From contig JAOAPG010000181.1 of NCBI GenBank assembly GCA_025462785.1, positions 1-7,772 of the forward strand: DNA of 7,772 bases, written 5' to 3'. The stretch is from Acidobacteriaceae bacterium (GTDB lineage: Bacteria > Acidobacteriota > Terriglobia > Terriglobales > Acidobacteriaceae). Below, one piece after another: positions 1 through 5,782 of this stretch; the first letter of the stretch is position 1, and every line of letters starts with the position of its first letter. The translations under genes were made by a program, and so were the position numbers. The notes beneath the pieces are model-generated. The model was given only the letters and a program-made list of their open reading frames with translations. It made no database searches and was not told the origin of the DNA.

Positions 1-2
1 TG

Positions 3-269
3 CTTTGGCCCCTCGTCGTGTGGGGCGTCGTAACAAGCCTTCTCGTTATTCTCCTGATTTACCGTGGAACCCTCACCATGCAAGAAGACGATCAGCTGTA
101 CCTGAGCGAATCGAATTCGCAGATGCAGCAGGCGCAGGCTGAAATCTTGCAAAAAGTGAATAAGATAGGTCCTTTTGTTAAGGGCTTGGGCGCATTGTCT
201 GGAGTGTTGATTCTGGCCATAGGCGGAATTGCCCTCTACCAGCAATTGAGCCAAACTGGCGTGCAATAG
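3..269 (+). CDS. Small two-helix membrane protein, 3' part (5' end outside window)
   Basis: The reading frame is open to the left edge, so this is the C-terminal part of a longer gene; a GTG at 18 could act as a start but would cut into the first hydrophobic segment. The visible protein (about 88 residues) has a first transmembrane segment (LWPLVVWGVVTSLLVILLIY), then a polar stretch of about 40 residues rich in Gln, Glu and Ser (around ESNSQMQQAQAEILQKVNKI) that could form a short amphipathic helix or coiled coil. A second transmembrane segment follows (GALSGVLILAIGGIALY), ending in a short polar tail. I do not recognise a named family and assign no function. With two helices and no catalytic motif it may be a membrane anchor or a small accessory protein. 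The next gene on the same strand starts 216 bp later, too far for obvious co-translation. Confidence 0.6.
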   Translation, partial: LWPLVVWGVVTSLLVILLIYRGTLTMQEDDQLYLSESNSQMQQAQAEILQKVNKIGPFVKGLGALSGVLILAIGGIALYQQLSQTGVQ

Positions 270-485
270 ACGAGTAGACGCCGGTTGTAAGCGGGCCACG
301 ACTGATGCGGTGATCTTTTGCCTGCGGAGCAGCGGGCGTGTGTCATTCTTCGCAAATCACAACTGCGATCCAGCTTCGAACAATTCATCACAAATTCATA
401 AATGCTGCAAAATGCTCTGGTAGGTTTTTTGTCAGGCTCCATTGGCAACCGCCGGGGCTTGTTCATCAGGATGTGATCGCGGTTC

Positions 486-2312
486 ATGATTTCATTTCAA
501 ATCTGGATAGCAATGCGGCTGCTGCGCCAGTCTTATTGGGTCATCTCGGCGCTGGCTTTCACTACCTTCTTTGCCGCGCTGGGTTTCGCGGAAACAAGTA
601 CCACGGAGACGTGCCCCCGTGAAACCGTCGGAAGCATTGTCACTTCGCCACCAGACCTTCGAAGCCAAAATGGCGTGCTGAAAGTCGATCTTTCGTTCCG
701 CAGCTTTGTCGATCCAAATGGAATCACCCGCTACTGCTATATTTCTGCCGGCGGGTACCAAGCTCCGACGCTGCGCTTGAATCCCGGCGATCTGCTTATC
801 CTGAATCTAAAAAACGAGTTGGATCCGGCGATTGCCGGTTCCAATTCGCACCCACCGAGCGCTCACGTAGTGAATCCCAACGCAGCAATGACGCATAAGG
901 CCCGTGCGCCCGATGCTTGTGCAGGCGGAGCGATGACGGCATTCTCGACGAACGTGCATTTTCACGGCCTGACCATCCCGCCGATTTGTCATCAGGATGA
1001 AACCGTCAGAACTCTAATCCAGCCTTCTTCCTTGGCCTTCGAATACAGATTTCGCATTCCGACCGATGCTACGCCCGGCATGTATTGGTATCATCCCCAC
1101 CCTCATGGCTTCAGCGAGGCTCAGGTTCTCGGCGGCGCTTCTGGCGCAATCATCATTGAAGGAATTGAGCGCGCTAACCGGCTGATTGCCGGATTGCCTG
1201 AGCGAGTTCTCATCCTGCGCGATCAACTCATGCCGGCTCCGGCGCCGAATGCTAAACCCGACCCGAGCAGGCCCGGCAAGGATTTGTCGATCAACTTTGT
1301 TCCCGTTCCTTATCCTTCTTACACTCCTGCTGTAATCAAGGTGAGGCCTTCCGAGCGCGAGTTCTGGCGCGTTCTGAATGCATCTGCTGACACGTATGTC
1401 GATTTGAAACTTCGGTACGACGGCAAGCTGCAGTTCGTCGGAGTGGTCGCCTTCGACGGCATACCGATTGGTCTTCAAGACGGACGTCCGCGCAATCGCG
1501 TGCTATGGGAGAGTCACATTGCGCTGCCGCCTGCGGGACGAGCGGAATTTGTGGTGAACGGTCCAGCAGAAGGCGTTATGGCTACTTTGATGACTCAGGC
1601 TGTAGTGACTGGACCCGTGAGCCCAAATCAAGCTTCGACAGCTCCAGTAGCTAAAAGCGCCGCGGCAGTTGATGTTAACCCGGTCGACGATGACAACACT
1701 CCTCCGCGACCGATTGCTGTCATCACGACTGATGTCAACACGTCTGAGCCAACAGCGTCGCTCCCGGCGCCTGGAGCACCGATTCCTGATCCTGAGCTCC
1801 CAGTGCTAGCCACAGTGAAACCAGTTCGCGAGCGCAAGTTCTATTTTTCCGAAGAGTTTAAAGATCCCAAAGATCCGAACACCGCAATTTTTTTGATCAC
1901 CGAAGAAGGAAAGACGCCCGCGGCATTTGATCCCTCGGCTACAGCGCCCAATATCACAGTGCATCAGGGCGACGTAGAAGATTGGATTATTGAAAATCGC
2001 TCGCAGGAAACCCACGCCTTCCACATCCATCAGACTCATTTTTTGGTTTTGGAGCGCCATGGAGTACCCGTCGAAGAGCCCTACCTCCGCGACACCGTGA
2101 ACGTGGCTTTCTGGGACGGATTCACTCCGCAATATCCCAGTATCAAGTTGCGGATGGATTTTCGCGACCTACGCATCGTGGGGATGTTTCCCTACCATTG
2201 CCATGTGCTGCAGCACGAGAACGGCGGAATGATGGGAACTATCCAAGTGCTACCTGCTTCACAAATCCCAACCGCCTCACATGCGCCAAGTCCAAAGCAA
2301 AGTGCCAAATAG
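486..2312 (+). CDS. Secreted three-domain multicopper oxidase
   Basis: A laccase-like multicopper oxidase: such enzymes oxidise phenols, metal ions or other reductants at a type 1 copper and reduce O2 to water at a trinuclear cluster. All four ligand motifs are visible: HFHG (H158, H160), WYHPHPHG (H203, H205), HAFHIHQTH (H510, H513, H515), and HCHVLQHENGGM (H571, C572, H573, H577, likely axial Met M582). The order and spacing fit three cupredoxin domains. A Sec signal peptide ends near A35 (GFA/ETS), which puts it in the periplasm or outside the cell. Start choice is uncertain: the first ATG (486) has no good ribosome site, whereas ATG 513 (M10, MRLLRQS) has GGA six bases upstream and gives a cleaner signal peptide. 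Residues 375-446 form a Pro/Ala/Thr/Asp-rich low-complexity insertion between the second and third domains. The substrate cannot be read from the sequence; there is no Met-rich copper-resistance segment, and no copper genes lie nearby. Confidence 0.93.
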   Translation: MISFQIWIAMRLLRQSYWVISALAFTTFFAALGFAETSTTETCPRETVGSIVTSPPDLRSQNGVLKVDLSFRSFVDPNGITRYCYISAGGYQAPTLRLNPGDLLILNLKNELDPAIAGSNSHPPSAHVVNPNAAMTHKARAPDACAGGAMTAFSTNVHFHGLTIPPICHQDETVRTLIQPSSLAFEYRFRIPTDATPGMYWYHPHPHGFSEAQVLGGASGAIIIEGIERANRLIAGLPERVLILRDQLMPAPAPNAKPDPSRPGKDLSINFVPVPYPSYTPAVIKVRPSEREFWRVLNASADTYVDLKLRYDGKLQFVGVVAFDGIPIGLQDGRPRNRVLWESHIALPPAGRAEFVVNGPAEGVMATLMTQAVVTGPVSPNQASTAPVAKSAAAVDVNPVDDDNTPPRPIAVITTDVNTSEPTASLPAPGAPIPDPELPVLATVKPVRERKFYFSEEFKDPKDPNTAIFLITEEGKTPAAFDPSATAPNITVHQGDVEDWIIENRSQETHAFHIHQTHFLVLERHGVPVEEPYLRDTVNVAFWDGFTPQYPSIKLRMDFRDLRIVGMFPYHCHVLQHENGGMMGTIQVLPASQIPTASHAPSPKQSAK

Positions 2313-2373
2313 TTAAGGACCAACCACCCCGGGTTCGCAGGAATGACTGGCCCTTAATTGCGAAATTTGGCAC
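2302..2373. terminator. Interrupted inverted repeat between convergent genes, likely bidirectional terminator
   Basis: The outer arms GTGCCAAAT (2302-2310) and ATTTGGCAC (2365-2373) are perfectly complementary over 9 bp. The inner arms TTAAGGACC (2313-2321) and GGCCCTTAA (2349-2357) pair with one mismatch. An asymmetric internal loop of 2 against 7 nt separates the two stems. The apical loop (2322-2348) can fold a further small AACC/GGTT stem. The structure lies between the ends of two convergent genes and starts inside the last codons of the oxidase, with the stop codon (2310-2312) in the arm. There is no clear U-tract on either side, so classic intrinsic termination is not proven; it could instead stabilise 3' ends. 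Confidence 0.55.
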
Positions 2374-2394
2374 CTGAATGCCCGATTCATCCGC

Positions 2395-3645
2395 CTATTG
2401 TTCGTCGAACAGATCAGACATGACATTGGTAGTCGCATCGCAAGCGTGGTTAAGGCAAGGCAACCCCAGCCCGCCTTCGATCGATTTGAGCAGCGAGAAG
2501 TGAGTATAGAATTGCCCGCCGGCTAAATTATGGAAACCATAATTGGTATCCACAATCGTTAGTACTTGATTAGTGATGGGGGCAAGGCTGTAATCGTTTT
2601 CGTCCCACACCACGACGATCGCATTGTGACCTCTTTTCCAGACTGGCGAACCATGTATTGCAGTTACTAGTTTTTCTATGGTTTGGTCGCCCGCAAGAAT
2701 CAGAGCTGGATTGAGACCCGCCTGCGTACCGTCATCGTTCGGGTCATAAAGGCAAAACCGGGTAGAGTTCCCTCTGCCATGCTGATCGTTGCACTGATTC
2801 GGCGCAATGAACGAGTAATTTGGCACTTTGCCGGCACGGAGATCAGCCCAGAGACCATTGTCCTGATCAAAGCCCACGATGTTCGCAAAGCTGTTCAGCG
2901 GATTAGTACCCTGTTGAACATTCTCGAAATACACGAACGGATTGTGCTTGGCGGCATAAAGCTGCACAACATCGCCAGTTGTTAGCGGAGGATTAAATTG
3001 CGGATTGAGTTTCGTGAAATCTGTGTTGTTCGTGAATATCCCATCGCTGTAATTGATCATGTCAGCGCCACTGGCAGGGAGATTCTCTTGGTAGCTTTTC
3101 CACGTCTTTCCTGCAGCAACCAATTGATCGGCGATGGTTATACCAAGGGTATTTGATACGGCCGGATAGGAAACAACTCCATTAACATTTATTTCCCCCG
3201 GAGCTCCTTGCGTTTCATTGGTGTAATCAATGGCTGGAGTAGCCGCATCGGTTCCCACGCCCGAAATCGGACAAACGTGGGAACTTGTCGGATTGTCGGT
3301 ATTGGGAATTCCAGTGGTGAGATTGTTCATGCACGTGAGGTTATGCCAGTCGGGTGCATTGTCGCTCTGTACGCCAAAATTCGATCCGCCGACTGCTTCT
3401 AAATAGTTGGTCAAACTAGGATGGGCAACGGCAAAGTAATTTGTCGCCAGATTAGCGGATTTGGCATATTGGTTAGTAAAGGGGGCGTTGGGGTTGTTGA
3501 GAATCTGGTTGTAACCATGATTCTCCATCATGATTACGAAAACATGGTCCAGATGCGGAACACCCTTTGGAATTGAGCCTTGTTGAGCAAACATCGAGCT
3601 CGCCAAAATGACCGAAAGGCTTAATAGTAAAATCTGCTTCTTCAT
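2395..3645 (-). CDS. Secreted phosphoesterase, alkaline phosphatase superfamily (PF04185-like)
   Basis: A 416-residue exported hydrolase expected to cleave phosphate esters using two or more metal ions. The signal peptide is residues 1-20 (cleavage SMFA/QQ). Motifs in order are: FVIMMENHGYNQI, with metal-ligand candidates E41 and N42; AHPSLTNYL, with S77 the likely nucleophile (T79 is the alternative); SFIAPNQCNDQHG, with D287 and H289; VVVWDEND, with D348 and E349; and YTHFSLLKSIE near the C-terminus with H382, typical of the smaller acid-phosphatase-like members. Six cysteines in the mature part (105, 125, 285, 298, 397, 402) fit disulfides in the periplasm. The start is well supported: AGGAGA (complement of 3651-3656) lies 5-6 bases before the ATG. 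It is divergent from a second PF04185 enzyme at 4062 and has a matching PHO-box-like element upstream. The natural substrate (phosphomonoester, phospholipid or nucleotide) is not determinable here. Confidence 0.9.
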   Translation of the reverse strand: MKKQILLLSLSVILASSMFAQQGSIPKGVPHLDHVFVIMMENHGYNQILNNPNAPFTNQYAKSANLATNYFAVAHPSLTNYLEAVGGSNFGVQSDNAPDWHNLTCMNNLTTGIPNTDNPTSSHVCPISGVGTDAATPAIDYTNETQGAPGEINVNGVVSYPAVSNTLGITIADQLVAAGKTWKSYQENLPASGADMINYSDGIFTNNTDFTKLNPQFNPPLTTGDVVQLYAAKHNPFVYFENVQQGTNPLNSFANIVGFDQDNGLWADLRAGKVPNYSFIAPNQCNDQHGRGNSTRFCLYDPNDDGTQAGLNPALILAGDQTIEKLVTAIHGSPVWKRGHNAIVVVWDENDYSLAPITNQVLTIVDTNYGFHNLAGGQFYTHFSLLKSIEGGLGLPCLNHACDATTNVMSDLFDEQ

Positions 3646-3792
3646 TCAAATCTCCTTTGTCTTTCAACAGTCAGCAACCACTCGTGTGCCTGGTGTCCTT
3701 CATTTGTAATCGTAATGTTTGGGACTGCGGGAGCTTAACTGTAAGTCGAGTTCAGGACCCAGAACATCTGGACGCTACGCTGCCTTTGTTTC

Positions 3793-3826
3793 GGATTTGT
3801 GAATGAAAGGTAAAGATCCGATGAAT
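3793..3826 (-). promoter_or_regulatory. PHO-box-like operator for the leftward phosphoesterase (three 11-nt half-sites)
   Basis: Read on the minus strand, three heptamers begin exactly 11 nt apart: ATTCATC (from 3826), CTTTACC (from 3815) and ATTCACA (from 3804), followed by AATCC. Each fits the pattern NTTNA(C/T)(C/A). PhoB/PhoP-family regulators bind direct repeats with 11-nt periodicity, for example GTTCACC-type in Streptomyces and CTTAACC-type in cyanobacteria. The array ends about 149 nt upstream of the ATG at 3645. A matching array faces the divergent gene. Assignment to PhoB is inference; another OmpR-family regulator could use the same layout. Confidence 0.5.
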
Positions 3827-3929
3827 AGTTTTATTCCTGCAGCAGGTAAGACTCCCCAACACCCCTGGCAAGTTTCAGTCTCGCGCCTTGCGCAGCCCTT
3901 GAATTGGGATACGCGCTTCAGTCGAAAAT

Positions 3930-3963
3930 TTTAACCCGCTCTTTACCCCACCGTAACAAATCC
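3930..3963 (+). promoter_or_regulatory. PHO-box-like operator for the rightward phosphoesterase (three 11-nt half-sites)
   Basis: Heptamers TTTAACC (3930), CTTTACC (3941) and CGTAACA (3952) start at exact 11-nt intervals, and the last is followed by AATCC. Their column consensus is CTTAACC, close to the cyanobacterial PHO-box half-site. The array matches the leftward-facing one at 23 of 34 positions when each is read toward its own gene. A possible -10 (TAGATA, 3979-3984) lies 16 nt downstream, with no recognisable -35, which fits activator-dependent transcription. The gene start is at 4062, so the leader would be about 70 nt. Confidence 0.55.
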
Positions 3964-4061
3964 TGCGTAGTCTTCACCTAGATACATGGGTGCGCGCTTT
4001 GCTTCCGTTTGCCCGTAGTGCGTTCGTAGTTCAGGGTTTTATAAAATCTAAGGAGAACTAG

Positions 4062-5633
4062 ATGATTCAGAAACATCTTCGCAGCGCTGCTACTGTGCTG
4101 TCCTCCGCATGCCTGGTTTTAGGTTCAATGGGTGATGCGTTTGCGGCCACACAGCGGAATCCCGCGGATAGCTATCCGACCGCCACTCCTATCAAGCACC
4201 TGGTCGTGATTTTCCAGGAAAACATCTCTTTCGATCACTACTTCGCAACTTATCCCTATGCCACGAACCCACCGAACGAATCTCCCTTTCAGGGACTGCC
4301 CGGTACCCCGCGTGTGAATAATTTGTTGAGCAGCGGCTTGCTGGATGAAAATCCCAATTCCGTGCAGCCGTTTCGTCTCGACCCAGCGCAGGCGGTAACA
4401 TGCGACGAAAATCACGGCTACAGCGCTGAACAATCGGCTTTTGACAAGGGTCTGATGGATAAATTTCCAGAGTCGACCGGTAGTGGAGGCGCTTCGTGCG
4501 ATTACGGCCACGGGGCTGGGCTCGTGATGGGTTACTACGACGGAAACACCGTCACTGCGTTCTGGAATTATGCGCAGCACTTCGCCATGAGCGATAACCA
4601 TTTCAGCACCATGTTCGGACCGTCGACGCCTGGTGCATTGAACCTAATCGCCGGATATACAACCGGCGCAACCGTGGTGAGTGGAAGCGCGGCGGGCAAT
4701 ACTGCGAACGGAGCGACTACGAACGCTACCATTATCGGTGATCCGCGTCCTTTTCTGGATGACTGCCACCCAGCCAATAAGACTTATGTCAGGATCGACA
4801 ACGGCAACCTGAACGTCGGCGACCTGCTCAATGGCAAGCAATACTCTTGGGGATGGTTCCAGGGTGGGTTTGCGCCGACTGCCGTTGTAAACGGAGTGGC
4901 TGTTTGTGGAGCGCAAAGCACGGGACTAGCAGGCGCTACCGCGGATTACATCTCGCATCATGAACCGTTCTTGTATTTTCCGCAGACCGCTAACCAGCAC
5001 CACGTCCGTCCTGCGAGCGTTGGCGTAGTTGGAACGGCAGCCGACACTCTGACCAACCACCAATACGATTTGAGTGATTTTTTTACCGCACTCGATAATG
5101 GTCAACTTCCAGCCGTCAGCTATGTGAAAGCTAAGGGTGAATATGACGGACACCCAGGATATTCCGATCCGCTGGATGAGCAGAAGTTCATAGTGTCCAC
5201 CATCAACCGTCTGGAAGCGAGTCCGGAGTGGAAGAGCACCGCCGTTGTGATTCTCTACGACGATTCTGACGGATGGTACGATCATGCGATGGACCCGGTG
5301 GTCAACCAGTCCAGCGCTGCCGATGACACCCTAACTGGCCCAGGCTCCTGCGGTGTCACTCCTGGAACTGGTATACCGGGACGTTGCGGATATGGCCCAC
5401 GTCAACCTCTGCTCGTGATCTCGCCTTACGCGCGGCAGAACTACGTGGATCACCAGATCACCGACCAGTCCTCCGTTCTTCGCTTTGTAGAAGACAACTG
5501 GAGTCTTGGTCGCCTCGGCAACGGATCAACGGACGAAAAGGCCGGCACCCTGAATGGCCTATTCGACTTCAGCGGCCTGCGTAAGGCTCCTAAGCTGATC
5601 CTCGATCCCGTCACAGGACTGCCAATAAGCTAA
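4062..5633 (+). CDS. Secreted phospholipase C / AcpA-type acid phosphatase family protein
   Basis: A 523-residue exported phosphoesterase of the PF04185 family, which includes bacterial non-haemolytic phospholipases C and Francisella acid phosphatase AcpA. The signal peptide is residues 1-29 (DAFA/ATQ) with no twin-arginine motif, so Sec export is likely, unlike the Tat-exported proteobacterial phospholipases C. Landmarks are: VVIFQENISFDHYF, with metal ligands E53 and N54; DENHGYSAEQSAFDKGLMDKF; MSDNHFSTMFGPSTPGALNL, with S188 the likely nucleophile (Thr in many phospholipases C, Ser in AcpA); GEYDGHPGYSDP, with H364; VVILYDDSDGWYDH, with D400 and D401; and PLLVISPYARQNYVDH. Six cysteines (114, 146, 235, 282, 430, 442) may form disulfides. 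The start is firm: AGGAG at 4051-4055, 6 nt before ATG. No extra C-terminal domain of the haemolytic phospholipase C type is present. Ser and the overall motif set favour phosphatase over phospholipase, but this cannot be settled by eye. A three-half-site operator lies about 100 nt upstream. Confidence 0.92.
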   Translation: MIQKHLRSAATVLSSACLVLGSMGDAFAATQRNPADSYPTATPIKHLVVIFQENISFDHYFATYPYATNPPNESPFQGLPGTPRVNNLLSSGLLDENPNSVQPFRLDPAQAVTCDENHGYSAEQSAFDKGLMDKFPESTGSGGASCDYGHGAGLVMGYYDGNTVTAFWNYAQHFAMSDNHFSTMFGPSTPGALNLIAGYTTGATVVSGSAAGNTANGATTNATIIGDPRPFLDDCHPANKTYVRIDNGNLNVGDLLNGKQYSWGWFQGGFAPTAVVNGVAVCGAQSTGLAGATADYISHHEPFLYFPQTANQHHVRPASVGVVGTAADTLTNHQYDLSDFFTALDNGQLPAVSYVKAKGEYDGHPGYSDPLDEQKFIVSTINRLEASPEWKSTAVVILYDDSDGWYDHAMDPVVNQSSAADDTLTGPGSCGVTPGTGIPGRCGYGPRQPLLVISPYARQNYVDHQITDQSSVLRFVEDNWSLGRLGNGSTDEKAGTLNGLFDFSGLRKAPKLILDPVTGLPIS

Positions 5634-5656
5634 ATAGGGGCTTTTAGCTGCTTCTT

Positions 5657-5700
5657 AAGGGGTCAACTTAGTCCAAGATTATGGACTACGTTGGCCCTTT
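5657..5700. terminator. Strong hairpin terminator after the phospholipase C/acid phosphatase gene
   Basis: The left arm 5657-5675 and right arm 5682-5700 pair over about 19 positions, with one T/C mismatch and two G-T wobbles, around a 6-nt loop (AGATTA). The apical part TAGTCCA/TGGACTA is perfect. It begins 23 bp after the stop codon at 5631-5633. The right arm ends in CCCTTT followed by CATTT, a weak U-tract on the plus strand. On the minus strand the structure lies about 80 nt past the permease stop, so it may serve both convergent units. Confidence 0.75.
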
Positions 5701-5782
5701 CATTTGGACGCCCTACTTCATGGCTGAAACATGACTCGCAAGATTGCTGTGCAGCGCACTAATTAGGCCGGAGGTAAGTTGT

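Larger units (their letters stand above)
3646..4061. other. Divergent intergenic regulatory region between two phosphoesterase genes
   Basis: These 416 bp carry no credible gene. They hold the promoters of both flanking genes, a Shine-Dalgarno at each end (AGGAGA on the minus strand at 3656-3651, AGGAG on the plus strand at 4051-4055), and two operator-like arrays pointing outward (3793-3826 and 3930-3963). The hexamer CGTAGT occurs three times in the leader of the rightward gene (3966, 4014, 4025). I found no convincing consensus sigma-70 -35 element for either gene, which is what activator-dependent promoters often show. Confidence 0.8.

Noticed and set aside
236..487. Minus-strand 83-codon and plus-strand 94-codon (338-622) open frames around the 270-485 gap
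   Set aside because: No ribosome binding site, no hydrophobic or domain pattern; the plus frame runs into the oxidase gene in another frame.
1014..1478. Minus-strand open frame of 154 codons inside the multicopper oxidase gene
   Set aside because: It lies entirely antisense to a gene with clear copper-ligand motifs, shows no recognisable domain and no ribosome site.
3793..3820. CGGAT/ATCCG inverted repeat as a hairpin or attenuator
   Set aside because: The stem is only 5 bp with an 18-nt loop; the 11-nt direct repeat reading explains the sequence better.
4125..4601. Minus-strand open frame of 158 codons inside the phospholipase C/acid phosphatase gene
   Set aside because: Antisense shadow of a well-supported coding region; composition is atypical and no motif is visible.
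5749..5759. GTGC-AGC-GCAC mini-hairpin as terminator of the permease operon
   Set aside because: A 4-bp stem with a 3-nt loop and no U-tract is too weak; the 5657-5700 hairpin is a far better candidate.
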